Positions 1 to 8,506 of a stretch of DNA of 64,000 nucleotides are shown here, one piece after another. The notes beneath the pieces are model-generated. The model did not search any database. It was not told the origin of the DNA and worked only from the letters and a program-made list of their open reading frames with translations. The position numbers and the translations under genes were made by a program. This DNA comes from Streptomyces sp. NL15-2K (GTDB lineage: Bacteria; Actinomycetota; Actinomycetes; Streptomycetales; Streptomycetaceae), in NCBI RefSeq assembly GCF_030551255.1, contig NZ_CP130630.1, positions 2,027,501 to 2,091,500 of the forward strand, in the 5' to 3' direction. Each line of letters begins with the position of its first letter. The stretch's first letter is position 1.

Positions 1-662
1 TCCTCACGCCGGCCGACGAGCCGAATCCGGCGCTGGGCGTACGGGGGCTGCGGACTCTGCTCGACCACCCCGAGGTGCTGCGTACGCAGCTGACGGCGCT
101 GGCGAAGGCCGCCGAGGGGGTGCCGGTCTACCTCGAGGTGATGGCCCCGATGGTGGCGGACCGTGCCGATGCCAAGGCGTTCGCGGACGCGTGCCGTGAG
201 GCTGGGCTGCAGGCGAAGTTCGGCGCGATGGTGGAGATTCCGTCGGCCGCGCTGCGGGCGCGGTCGATTCTGCAGGAGGTCGAGTTCCTGTCGCTGGGGA
301 CCAACGACCTCGCGCAGTACACCTTCGCCGCGGACCGTCAGGTGGGTGCGGTGTCGCGTCTGCAGGATCCGTGGCAGCCCGCGCTGCTCGACCTGGTCGC
401 GCTGTCCGCCGAGGCGGCGAGGGCCGAGGGCAAGAGCTGTGGTGTGTGCGGTGAGGCCGCTTCCGACCCGCTGCTCGCATGTGTGCTGACCGGTCTCGGT
501 GTCACCTCGCTTTCCATGGGTGCGGCTTCGATTCCTTATGTCCGGGCGACGCTGGCGAAGTACACGCTGGCACAGTGTGAGCGGGCCGCGGCGGCCGCGC
601 GGGCGGCGGACAGTGCCGAGGAGGCGCGCAGCGCGGCCCAGGCGGTGCTGTCCGGCGAGTAG
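1..662 (+). CDS. ptsI: Phosphoenolpyruvate-protein phosphotransferase (enzyme I of the PTS), C-terminal part
   Basis: Cytoplasmic enzyme I takes phosphate from PEP and passes it to HPr, the first step of PTS sugar uptake. Only the C-terminal PEP-binding TIM-barrel is in the window; the reading frame is already open from base 3 and the stop is at 660-662. Family signatures seen are NPALGVRGLR near the window edge, EVMAPMV, the FGAMVEIPSA loop, FLSLGTNDLAQY, and the GVCGEAASDP loop carrying the active-site cysteine. The swivelling histidine domain lies upstream of the window. An IS30-type element begins about 40 bases after the stop without touching the coding region. Identification is firm; the 5' end is missing only because of the window edge. 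Confidence 0.95.
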   Translation, partial: LTPADEPNPALGVRGLRTLLDHPEVLRTQLTALAKAAEGVPVYLEVMAPMVADRADAKAFADACREAGLQAKFGAMVEIPSAALRARSILQEVEFLSLGTNDLAQYTFAADRQVGAVSRLQDPWQPALLDLVALSAEAARAEGKSCGVCGEAASDPLLACVLTGLGVTSLSMGAASIPYVRATLAKYTLAQCERAAAAARAADSAEEARSAAQAVLSGE

Positions 663-701
663 GCGGACCTGGCCGACTGGCGGCCTCTCGGCTGTCCGGT
701 G

Positions 702-714
702 AGGGGCGCTCCAC
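702..714 (+). repeat. IS30-type left terminal inverted repeat
   Basis: AGGGGCGCTCCAC; an exact inverted copy is at 2026-2038. Similarity resumes further inside the element around TTCTAGG (729-735 region). Confidence 0.8.
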
Positions 715-764
715 GCGAGCTTGGGTTCTAGGAGTCGTTGCAACACCCCAGTTCAAGGGGTGCG

Positions 765-1982
765 ATGGACTTCGAGATCCGTAAGGACCGGGAGAGGCCT
801 CAGGGCAGGAAGAAGCTCGCCAGGGAGCGGGAGGCATACTCCCGGCTCATGCAGCAGGGTGTGAGCAACCGGGAAGCGTGCCGGATCGTCGGGATCGACC
901 GCCGGACCGGCCAGAAGTGGCGCAACGGTCGTCAGGCATACGGTAACCGGAAGGCGCTGCCACCGATCAACGCGGTGGCAGCGCCCTGCGGGCCGTCCCG
1001 GTACCTGCGCGAGGAAGACCGCATTCACATCGCCGACCGGCTGCGGGAGAAGGCGACCGTGCGGGCGATAGCCGCGGAGCTGGGCCGCAGCCCGTCGACG
1101 GTCAGCCGGGAGATCCGCCGCAACCGTCACCCGACGGGCGGCCAGTACCGCCCGCACGCGGCCCAGGCCCGTGCCGATGCCCGCCGGCCCCGTCCGAAGC
1201 CCGGGAAGATCGGCCAGAACCCGCAGCTGCGCAACTTCATCCAGGACCACCTGGACCTACGGTGGAGCCCGGAGCAGATCTGTCAGGCTCTGCGGGCACG
1301 GTTTCCCCAGCGGCCGGAGATGCACGTGGTCCACGAGACGGTCTACCAGGCCCTCTACGTCCAGGGCCGGGGTGAGCTGCGCCGCGAACTGGCCCGCGCC
1401 CTGCGCACCGGACGCGCCCGGCGCAGACCTCGCCGCCAGGCCCAGCAGCGCCGGCCCCGGTTCGCCACCCCGATGGTCATGATCAGCGAGCGTCCGGCCG
1501 AAGCCGAGGACCGGGCGGTCCCCGGGCACTGGGAGGGCGATCTCATCATCGGCAAGGACGGAAAGTCGGCGATCGGTACCCTGGTCGAGCGGGCCACCCG
1601 CTACGTCATGCTCCTGCATCTGCCCGGCGACCACGGCGCCGAGAGCGTTCGCGACGCGCTGGTCACCACGGTCCGGACCCTGCCGTCCCACCTGCGACGG
1701 TCCCTGACGTGGGACCAGGGCTCGGAAATGGGCAGCCACGGCGCGTTCACCATCGCCACCGACGTCCCGGTCTACTTCTGCGATCCGGCCAGCCCCTGGC
1801 AGCGCGGCTCGAACGAGAACACCAACGGCCTGCTCCGGCAGTACTTCCCCAAGGGCACCGACCTCGCCGTCCACACCCGCGAGCACCTCGACGCCGTCGC
1901 CGCCGAGCTGAACGGCCGCCCACGCAAAACGCTCGGCCGGGAAACCCCAGCCGAGCGCCTGCATAAACTGCTCACCGCCTGA
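765..1982 (+). CDS. IS30-family DDE transposase
   Basis: This transposase cuts and joins the ends of the surrounding element. The 405-residue protein (from ATG 765) has the IS30 layout. An N-terminal helix-turn-helix (SNREACRIVGIDRRTGQKW) is followed by a second HTH typical of the family (VRAIAAELGRSPSTVSREI). The catalytic core comes next, with the first Asp in HWEGDLIIGKDG, the second Asp in LTWDQGSEM and the Glu in RGSNENTNGLLRQYFPKGTD. The frame is open up to a TTG at 738, but ATG 765 is preferred because the extra residues add nothing conserved. No frameshift or stop is present, so the gene looks intact. The IS30 assignment is secure from the DDE context; the exact group is not determined. 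Confidence 0.93.
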   Translation: MDFEIRKDRERPQGRKKLAREREAYSRLMQQGVSNREACRIVGIDRRTGQKWRNGRQAYGNRKALPPINAVAAPCGPSRYLREEDRIHIADRLREKATVRAIAAELGRSPSTVSREIRRNRHPTGGQYRPHAAQARADARRPRPKPGKIGQNPQLRNFIQDHLDLRWSPEQICQALRARFPQRPEMHVVHETVYQALYVQGRGELRRELARALRTGRARRRPRRQAQQRRPRFATPMVMISERPAEAEDRAVPGHWEGDLIIGKDGKSAIGTLVERATRYVMLLHLPGDHGAESVRDALVTTVRTLPSHLRRSLTWDQGSEMGSHGAFTIATDVPVYFCDPASPWQRGSNENTNGLLRQYFPKGTDLAVHTREHLDAVAAELNGRPRKTLGRETPAERLHKLLTA

Positions 1983-2025
1983 TCAACACAACCACGTGTT
2001 GCGACGACACCTAGAAACCGCCGAG

Positions 2026-2038
2026 GTGGAGCGCCCCT
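2026..2038 (-). repeat. IS30-type right terminal inverted repeat
   Basis: Exact inverse complement of 702-714. It lies about 44 bases after the transposase stop and about 8 bases before the end of the next gene, so the insertion sits right against the 3' end of the minus-strand gene at 2046-2939. Confidence 0.8.
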
Positions 2039-2045
2039 TTTGTGT

Positions 2046-2939
2046 TCAGTGGTGGTGTCCGGGCGTCTGTCCTTCGTCTCCGAGATCGGGCGGCGCACAG
2101 TAGTCGACGTCCGATTCGGGCGAGATGAGGTCGCCTGATTCGATGTCGGTGCAGTAGGCGTCGAAGACTTCTCCGGCCGTGAGGGGTTCGAGGCGCTCGC
2201 CGCGCAGGCGCCAGCCGTAGATCCGGTCGGGGTTGCCAGGGGCGCTGGTGCGCATCACGAGTCCGCCCGGGCTCTGGGTGCCGAGGGCGAGGGCGAGGAC
2301 GGTGGTGAATTCGAGGGCTTCGGCCTCGTCGAGTTGGGTGGCTCCGTCGGCGTCCTCGTGGGCGTGGAGTACGGCGACGAGTGTTTCAGGTGTGCCGGTG
2401 ACACTGCAGACGAGGTGGCGATCGCCAGGCGGCGCCGTCTCGAGGATATGGACGAGGAGGTGGGAGGCGCGGACGAAGGCCGCGCGGCCGATGTCCTCGC
2501 CGCAGGAGGCGCAGGATCCGAGGCGGGCGAGCAGCGTGCTCGCGTATTCCCAGGTGGCCTGTCGGACGGCTTCGTCGACGAGGGCCGGTACGAGGTCGGC
2601 CAGGGGCTGGCCTTCGTAAGTGATGGCCGGGCCGGTGGTCGCGAGTTCGGCTGTGAAGCGTGTGCGGCTCGACGGGATGTCGGGGTCGAGGCCGGCGTCC
2701 GCACAGAACTCGGCGTATTCCTCCGGGTCGAAGAGGGCGACCGTGGTGTGGCTGCCTTGGGACGCGCGTGTCCTGAGGAGGTCTTCGACCTGTTGGAGGT
2801 AGGTCGTGTGGTCGTCGAAGGTGAAGGTGCGGTAGCGCCGCATGGCGCGGAAGTCGTGTTCGTCGGTCAGCAGGCCGATGGTGCCGGCGACTTCGCGGCG
2901 CAGGACGCGTCGCATGGTCTGGTGGTCGGTGCGCTCCAT
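2046..2939 (-). CDS. Hypothetical protein, 297 residues
   Basis: I do not recognise a family. The start is placed at 2939 because the sequence just upstream on the coding strand is AGGGGGAAAC-ATG; a longer frame to 2972 exists but has no such site. The product is acidic and soluble, with no signal peptide or membrane segment. A CASCG pair of cysteines occurs near the middle (SCASCGEDIG), and the segment LETAPPGDRHLVCSVTG and the C-terminal half look like an alpha/beta domain that may use gene-product binding rather than catalysis. The C-terminus ends in three histidines. The neighbouring IS30 element ends about 8 bases beyond its stop, so any natural 3' untranslated region or terminator has been displaced. 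Transcription is away from the acetoacetyl-CoA synthetase gene's 3' end. Confidence 0.6.
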   Translation of the reverse strand: MERTDHQTMRRVLRREVAGTIGLLTDEHDFRAMRRYRTFTFDDHTTYLQQVEDLLRTRASQGSHTTVALFDPEEYAEFCADAGLDPDIPSSRTRFTAELATTGPAITYEGQPLADLVPALVDEAVRQATWEYASTLLARLGSCASCGEDIGRAAFVRASHLLVHILETAPPGDRHLVCSVTGTPETLVAVLHAHEDADGATQLDEAEALEFTTVLALALGTQSPGGLVMRTSAPGNPDRIYGWRLRGERLEPLTAGEVFDAYCTDIESGDLISPESDVDYCAPPDLGDEGQTPGHHH

Positions 2940-3374
2940 GTTTCCCCCTGTACGCAGTCGATCAATGCTCACTCACAGTAATCGACAGCACTGACAATGA
3001 CGTCCGGGCGAGACGGTCGCGGATGTGGCGATGCTGGATCGGGCAGGTCACGGAGATGGTGGAAACGAATACGGTCCCGCCCACCGGGCCGGTGGCGAGG
3101 GCCGCGGTGACTGCGAGTGTCCGACGCCGCGTGGGGCGGACTGGGCGTGACCGTGGACGCCGAGGTAGACGCCGAGCGAGGTTGAGGACGAGCAGCGAGC
3201 GATTCCGGTGGCGCCGACGGCGACGAGTGTGCCGATCTTGGCGATGGAGCGCTCGGCGGCCGCCCAACGTCCCGGAGGGAGTTGGCGGGATGCTACGGCT
3301 GCCTCGGACTTCGCGGTCGTGGTCGGCGAGTCCGAGGCCGCCTACGGAGGTTGACGGAGGTGTGGGCGCGTCGG
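2940..3374. other. Intergenic stretch without a recognised gene
   Basis: About 435 bases between the start of the 297-residue hypothetical (minus strand) and the stop of acetoacetyl-CoA synthetase (minus strand). It includes the ribosome site of the hypothetical at 2940-2950. On the minus strand, short hydrophobic stretches (AKIGTLVAVGATGIA, then in another frame SLLVLNLARRLP) suggest a frame-shifted remnant of an older gene, but nothing could be identified. Confidence 0.4.
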
Positions 3375-5342
3375 TCAGGCGTGCTTGCGGGCCAGGTCCT
3401 CGTAGAAGTGGAGCAGGTCGAGGTTGTCGACGGAGCCCGGGTTGACCGCCTTCTCCAAGGGAGTGCCCTGGAGCAGGCGCTTCACGGGTACCTCGATGCG
3501 CTTCCCGGTGAGGGTGTGCGGGATGCCGGGCACCTCGATGATCTCGTCGGGAACGTGGCGGGGTGAGAGCTGTTCGCGGATGGTCTGCTTGATGCGGCTC
3601 AGGAGCACCTCGTCGAGGACGGCCCCGGGGGCCAGGTGCACGAAGAGAGGCATCCAGTATCCGCCGTCAGGCTGCTCGATACCGATGACCAGGGATTCCG
3701 TGATCTCGGGAAGGCGTTCGACGGCTTCGTAGATGTCGGCCGAACCCATGCGCACACCCTGGCGGTTGAGCGTCGAGTCGGAGCGGCCGTGGATGACGAC
3801 GGAGCCGCGTGAGGTGACGGTGATCCAGTCGCCGTGGCGCCACACTCCGGGGTAGGTGTCGAAGTAGCTGTCGTGGTAGCGGCTGCCGTCCGGGTCGTTC
3901 CAGAAGTAGATCGGCATCGACGGCATGGGGTTGGTGACCACGAGCTCGCCGACCTCGTCGATCACAGGTTTGCCACTCGGGTCCCAGGACTGCAGGTCGG
4001 TGCCCAGCCCGGGCGCCTGCAGCTCGCCGATGTACACGGGGAGGGTCGGTACGGCTCCCGCGAAGCAGGAGCACACGTCCGTGCCGCCGCTGACGGACGC
4101 GATCCACAGGTCGTCGCGGACCTCGTCGTGCAGCCAGCGGAACCCGTCGGGCGGCAGGGGGGAGCCGGTGGTGGCGACGCACCGGATCTTGGAGAGGTCG
4201 TGGTCAGCGCCGGGGCGCACGCCGGCCTTGCGGCAGGCCATGACGTACGCGGCCGAGGTGCCGTAGAGCGTGGCCCGGGTGCGTTCGGCGACCCGCCACT
4301 GGGCGCCTGTGTCCGGATAGCCGGGGCTGCCGTCGTAGAGGACGATCGTCGTGCCGGTGAGGAGGCCGGAGACGAGGAAGTTCCACATCATCCAGCCGGT
4401 CGACGTGTACCAGAAGAAACGGTCCTCGGGGCCGAGGTCGCAGTGCAGGCCGAGCTGTTTGAGGTGCTCGATCAGGATGCCGCCCTGGGACTGGACGATG
4501 GCCTTGGGGAGGCCCGTCGTGCCGGAGGAGTAGAGCACCCACAGGGGGTGGTCGAAGGGCACCTGTTCGAAGACGGGTTCCGTGTCGGCCATGGTCAGGG
4601 CCGGCCACTCCAGGGCGCCTTCGGGTGCTTCGGTGCCGAGGAGGGGGATGTGGACGACGGCACGCAGGGTGGGCAGTTCGCGGCGCAGTTCGGCGACCGT
4701 GTCGCGGCGGTCGTGTTCCTTGCCGCCGTAGCGGTAGCCGTCGACGGTGAACAGGACCACCGGTTCGACCTGCTGGAAGCGGTCGAGGACGCTGCGGGCG
4801 CCGAAGTCGGGAGCGCAGGACGTCCAGACGCCGCCCACCGCGGCCGTGGCGAGGAGGGCGATGACGGCCTGCGGGATGTTGGGGAGGTAGCCGCTGACCC
4901 GGTCTCCGGGGCGTACGCCGAGGGCGCGCAGTTCGGCGGACAGGGAGCCGACCTGGCGGCGCAGCTCGGACCAGGTCATCGGGCGGGTCTCATGGGTTTC
5001 GTCGACGTACAGGAGGGCCGGTTCGTCCGTACGGGTCGCGCTGGCGCGCAGGGCGTGCTCGGCGTAGTTCAGGGTCGCGCCGGGAAACCACTGGGCGCCG
5101 GGCATCGAGCGGTCGGCGAGCACGCGCGCGTAGGGGGTCGGAAACCGTACGTCGAACCACTCCGTGACGGCTTTCCAGAACGTGTCCAGTTCGTCGACGG
5201 ACCAACGGTGCAGTGCGGCGTAGCCGCCTTGGGGCGGGGCGCCGTGGTGCTCGGCCGCCCAGGTCTGGAACCTGGTGATCTGTGCGTGTGCGATGCGTTC
5301 GGGATCGGGCTGCCAGAGCGGCTGGGGGTTCATGGTCGACAT
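3375..5342 (-). CDS. Acetoacetate-CoA ligase (acetoacetyl-CoA synthetase)
   Basis: ATP-dependent ligase of the ANL (adenylate-forming) superfamily that activates acetoacetate to acetoacetyl-CoA, letting the cell use ketone bodies or 3-ketoacids. The 655-residue length matches the family. Visible motifs are the P-loop-like YSSGTTGLPKAIVQSQGG, STGWMMWNF, the GGTDVCSCF aromatic-Thr region, the HGDW hinge preceding HGRSDSTLNRQGVRMG, and a C-terminal HTLTGKRIEVPVKRLL with the catalytic lysine. The N-terminal QPLWQPDPERI region is typical of acetoacetyl- rather than acetyl-CoA synthetases. Start 5342 (MSTMNP) is chosen because GGGAG lies seven bases upstream and the 41 extra residues of the open frame are basic low-complexity sequence. 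It is divergent from the GH31 gene across 213 bases. Confidence 0.93.
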   Translation of the reverse strand: MSTMNPQPLWQPDPERIAHAQITRFQTWAAEHHGAPPQGGYAALHRWSVDELDTFWKAVTEWFDVRFPTPYARVLADRSMPGAQWFPGATLNYAEHALRASATRTDEPALLYVDETHETRPMTWSELRRQVGSLSAELRALGVRPGDRVSGYLPNIPQAVIALLATAAVGGVWTSCAPDFGARSVLDRFQQVEPVVLFTVDGYRYGGKEHDRRDTVAELRRELPTLRAVVHIPLLGTEAPEGALEWPALTMADTEPVFEQVPFDHPLWVLYSSGTTGLPKAIVQSQGGILIEHLKQLGLHCDLGPEDRFFWYTSTGWMMWNFLVSGLLTGTTIVLYDGSPGYPDTGAQWRVAERTRATLYGTSAAYVMACRKAGVRPGADHDLSKIRCVATTGSPLPPDGFRWLHDEVRDDLWIASVSGGTDVCSCFAGAVPTLPVYIGELQAPGLGTDLQSWDPSGKPVIDEVGELVVTNPMPSMPIYFWNDPDGSRYHDSYFDTYPGVWRHGDWITVTSRGSVVIHGRSDSTLNRQGVRMGSADIYEAVERLPEITESLVIGIEQPDGGYWMPLFVHLAPGAVLDEVLLSRIKQTIREQLSPRHVPDEIIEVPGIPHTLTGKRIEVPVKRLLQGTPLEKAVNPGSVDNLDLLHFYEDLARKHA

Positions 5343-5555
5343 GGGGCGGCTCCCGGGCTGTGCGCGTCGTGTGCGTCCTCCGCGCACGGGCTGGGGTGTG
5401 CGCGTGACGCGGATGACACGGACGATGCCATGTGATCGACTCCTGCACCAGGGCGTGCCCCACATAGTCCGTGTCGTGAAGATGTGGTCCCAGCACGGGT
5501 GAACGGCAGTTGAACGACACGCACGCGTGGCGCCGTCAATGGCAGGCTGAGCAGC

Positions 5556-7922
5556 ATGGATGGTCGTGGCCTGGTGCGTTCGATGAAGACGGTCGGTTCA
5601 GCGGGGGCGGCCCAGGGGTTGCGTACCGTTCGCGCCGCGTGGCGCAGGAGGCGTGCCGATGCCACGGGGCTGCCACAGCGGGGGGCCGAGCGCGCGCGGG
5701 TACCGGGGCCGGTGCGGGAGGTCGAGCCGGGGCCCGGGGGCGGTGTCGTCCGGTTCAGCCGCTCCGATCTGCGGATCACTGTGGCCGCCAACGGGGCCGT
5801 CTTCTGGGGCTGGGACGGAGCCGGTCCCGAGCCGTCGTACGCGCTCGCCGGGCGCTGCCCGGAGCCGGATCCCAGAGCGGTGCTGGAGCCGGACAAGGAC
5901 GGCGGCTGGCGCGTGGTGGCGGAGCGGGTGACAGTCGTGGTCTCGCGGCACGGAGCGGTCGAGGTGCGTACGCCCGGTGGTGTGACCTTGCGCCGGGATC
6001 TGCCGCCCCGGTGGTGGGAGCCCGTGGGCGGCGGCCCGGCACGGTGGATGCAGCGGTCGGAGGTGGCCGCGGACGCGCGGTTCTTCGGGCTCGGGGGGCG
6101 GGCTTCGGGCCCCCGGCTGCGGGACGGGACGTACCGGCTGTGGAACACCGACCCGGGGCGGCCCTTCGGCCCTGGTGACGATCCGTTGTACGTCACGATG
6201 CCGGTGCAGCTGGTGGTCGCCGATGCCGCCACGCATCTGGTGTTCCACGACACCTCGTGGGACGGCACGGTGACACTGCGGGAGGGCGAGGAGGGTGCCG
6301 GGTCCGGGCACGACCGGGCCGGCACGGCCGAGCTGCGCATGGAGGGCGGTCCGCTGCGCTGCTGGCTGATCGTGGGCACCCCCGCGCGCGTGCTGCTCGC
6401 CTGGGCCTCACTCACCGGGGCGGCCGCGCTGCCGCCCGCGTGGGCGCTCGGGCACCATCACGCGCGGTGGGGCTTCGGCAGTGAGCAGGAGGTGCGGCGG
6501 ATCGTTTCGGGCTATCAGGAGCGCGGTCTGCCGCTCGACGCGGTCCATCTGGACATCGACCACTACGACGCCCACCAGGTGTTCACCGTCGACCAGGAGC
6601 GCTTCCCCAAGCTGCCGCAGCTCGCCGAGGAGCTGCGGCGTGACGGGATCCGGCTGGTGTCGATCGTCGATCCTGCGGTCAAGGCCGCCCCGGGGAACGC
6701 CGTGTTCGACGGCGGGTCGGCCGAGGACGCGTTCGTGCGGGACGCGGCGGGACGACTCGTGCGAGGCGTCGTGTGGCCCGGCGAGGCGGTCTATCCGGAC
6801 TTCACGCACGCGCGCGTGCGACGGTGGTGGGGGCGCCTCTACGAGGAGCGCCTCGCACAGGGCTTCTCGGGCTTCTGGCACGACATGAACGAGCCCACCT
6901 CGTTCACCGCCTTCGGGGAGTCGACACTGCCGCGCTCGGCCCGGCACTCCCTCGAGGGCCGGGGCGGCGACCATCGCGAGGCCCACAACGTCTATGCGTT
7001 GTGCATGGCCCGGGCCGGCTACGACGGGCTGCGCGAACTGGCTCCTCAGGATCGGCCCTTCGTCTTCTCGCGCTCCGGCTGGGTGGGCATGCAGCGCTAC
7101 GGGGGGTCGTGGTCCGGGGACGTGGCCACGGGATGGCCTGGGCTGCGGGCCTCACTGTCGCTGGTCATGGGGCTCGGGCTGTGCGGGGTGCCGTACTCGG
7201 GGCCGGACGTGGGCGGCTTCGACGGGAGTCCGTCGGCCGAGCTGTATCTGCGGTGGTTTCAACTGGGCGCGTTTCTGCCGCTCTTCCGCACGCACGGGAG
7301 TCTGCGGGCCGGGCGCAGGGAGCCGTGGGAGTTCGGCGAGGAGGTGCTGGAGCACGCGCGCGTGGCGCTCGTCGAACGCCGGCGGCTGCTGCCGTACTTC
7401 GTGACGTTGGCGCATCTGGCCCGGCGTACGGGGGCGCCCTATGTACGGCCCCTGTGGTGGTCGGCGCCCGAGGACCGTGCGCTGCGTCACTGTGAGGACG
7501 CCTTCCTGCTGGGCGACTGCCTGCTGGTGGCGCCGGTACTCGACCCGGGTGCTGACCGGCGGGCGGTGCAGTTGCCGCGAGGGCGCTGGTACGACACGGC
7601 GACGGAGAAGGTGTACGAGGGCCCGGCGCAGGTGCTCGTGGACGCCCCTTTGTCGCGGATTCCGGTGCTCGCGCGCGCGGGTGCCGTCATCCCGGTACGC
7701 GGGGACGACGGTGGGCTGGAACTGGAGGTGTGGTCGCCCGCCCTGGGACGGACCGGGGGCGGGCTGGTCGTGCCGGACGCGGGCGACGGATGGGACGAGC
7801 CGGAGATCGAACGCTATGTATCCCGCTGGGAGGGCAGGCAGGTGGTCGTCGAGCGGGAGGGTGAGGACGGCGTGAGCGAGCCGCTTCACCCGGTGCGGGT
7901 ACGAGGGCTCGGCGCGGGCTGA
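5556..7922 (+). CDS. Glycoside hydrolase family 31 (alpha-glucosidase/alpha-xylosidase type)
   Basis: Predicted retaining alpha-glycosidase of 788 residues, acting on alpha-linked glucosides or related sugars. The GH31 nucleophile lies in GFWHDMNEPTSF (Asp443) and the general acid Asp522 lies in SGDVATGW after RSGWVGMQRYGG. The N-terminal galactose-mutarotase-like domain (about 60-280) precedes the TIM barrel (about 290-640) and the C-terminal beta domains. No signal peptide is apparent; the first 60 residues are Arg/Ala-rich, so the enzyme is probably intracellular. The substrate cannot be fixed from sequence. ATG 5556 has only a weak ribosome site, and ATG 5583 in the same frame is an alternative. 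It ends one base short of the convergent Nudix gene. Confidence 0.9.
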   Translation: MDGRGLVRSMKTVGSAGAAQGLRTVRAAWRRRRADATGLPQRGAERARVPGPVREVEPGPGGGVVRFSRSDLRITVAANGAVFWGWDGAGPEPSYALAGRCPEPDPRAVLEPDKDGGWRVVAERVTVVVSRHGAVEVRTPGGVTLRRDLPPRWWEPVGGGPARWMQRSEVAADARFFGLGGRASGPRLRDGTYRLWNTDPGRPFGPGDDPLYVTMPVQLVVADAATHLVFHDTSWDGTVTLREGEEGAGSGHDRAGTAELRMEGGPLRCWLIVGTPARVLLAWASLTGAAALPPAWALGHHHARWGFGSEQEVRRIVSGYQERGLPLDAVHLDIDHYDAHQVFTVDQERFPKLPQLAEELRRDGIRLVSIVDPAVKAAPGNAVFDGGSAEDAFVRDAAGRLVRGVVWPGEAVYPDFTHARVRRWWGRLYEERLAQGFSGFWHDMNEPTSFTAFGESTLPRSARHSLEGRGGDHREAHNVYALCMARAGYDGLRELAPQDRPFVFSRSGWVGMQRYGGSWSGDVATGWPGLRASLSLVMGLGLCGVPYSGPDVGGFDGSPSAELYLRWFQLGAFLPLFRTHGSLRAGRREPWEFGEEVLEHARVALVERRRLLPYFVTLAHLARRTGAPYVRPLWWSAPEDRALRHCEDAFLLGDCLLVAPVLDPGADRRAVQLPRGRWYDTATEKVYEGPAQVLVDAPLSRIPVLARAGAVIPVRGDDGGLELEVWSPALGRTGGGLVVPDAGDGWDEPEIERYVSRWEGRQVVVEREGEDGVSEPLHPVRVRGLGAG

Positions 7923-7923
7923 G

Positions 7924-8481
7924 TCAGACGTACCGGCCCTCGAACCACGCCCGCACAGCCAGTGTGTGCAGGGGGAAGGCGAGCTCCTCCGGCCTGCGCA
8001 GCAGGTGCCGGCCCTCGGTCTCGTCCGTGGCGGCGGAGGGCGGCAGGCCGTCGGCCGGGCGCTCCGGCAGGAGCCCGAACAGCAGCAGGTGTCCGTCGGG
8101 CGAGCTCATCGCGTCGACGAGCCGTACGTCCCGGCTCGCCGCCTCGATGCCGGTCTCTTCCCTGAGCTCGCGTACGACGGCCTGCCGCCAGTCCTCACGG
8201 TCGTCGATGTAGCCGCCGGGCAGTGCGGTGCCCCCGCGCGCGGGAGCGATGGTGCGCGTGATGACGACCAAGGCGGTGCCCTGTGTGTCGTACACCGGCT
8301 GGAGGGCCACCGCGACCGGGAGCGGATTGCGGTAGGCCACGGTGGCGCAGGCCGGACAGGTACGGGGCCAGCCGGAGACGCCCTCTCCGTAGGGGGCTCC
8401 GCAGCTCGAACAGTGGGTACCTGGCCCGGAGTTGTGGGTGGAGTACTGGGATTCGGACACGCGCGGACTGTATCCGATCAC
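7924..8481 (-). CDS. Zinc-ribbon Nudix hydrolase
   Basis: Nudix enzymes hydrolyse nucleoside diphosphates linked to another group, using Mg2+. The 185-residue product has an N-terminal zinc ribbon (CSSCG near residue 24, CPAC near residue 40), as found in NADH pyrophosphatase relatives. A perfect Nudix box follows, beginning GGYIDDRE and ending RELREETGI in the required G-x5-E-x7-REUxEExGU spacing. Substrate is unknown. The frame opens with GTG 8481; GTG 8460 (VSESQY) is an equally plausible start, since neither has a strong ribosome site. The stop of the upstream dipeptidase gene is 25 bases away on the same strand, so the two are probably co-transcribed. Confidence 0.85.
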   Translation of the reverse strand: MIGYSPRVSESQYSTHNSGPGTHCSSCGAPYGEGVSGWPRTCPACATVAYRNPLPVAVALQPVYDTQGTALVVITRTIAPARGGTALPGGYIDDREDWRQAVVRELREETGIEAASRDVRLVDAMSSPDGHLLLFGLLPERPADGLPPSAATDETEGRHLLRRPEELAFPLHTLAVRAWFEGRYV

Positions 8482-8506
8482 TGGAAGGGCGTGTTCCGGG
8501 GGCAGC

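Larger units (their letters stand above)
702..2038 (+). mobile_element. IS30-family insertion sequence, apparently complete
   Basis: The element is about 1.34 kb and is bounded by perfect 13-base inverted repeats AGGGGCGCTCCAC (702-714 and, inverted, 2026-2038). Further inward similarity (TTCTAGG then GTCG.TGCAACAC) continues with a 2-base length difference between the ends. It contains one full-length transposase gene without internal stops, so it may still be active. It lies between ptsI and a minus-strand hypothetical gene. A target duplication is not clear: GTG occurs on both flanks (699-701 and 2042-2044), but only if three extra T bases are counted at the right end. Confidence 0.85.

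Noticed and set aside
699..2044. GTG on both sides of the IS30-type element as a 3-base target duplication.
   Set aside because: Requires adding three unmatched T bases at one end of the element; the perfect terminal repeats stop at 2038.
2962..3267. A minus-strand open frame in the gap between the 297-residue hypothetical and acetoacetyl-CoA synthetase, with some hydrophobic sequence.
   Set aside because: No ribosome site, frame changes needed to keep the hydrophobic stretches together, and no family resemblance; at best a decayed remnant.
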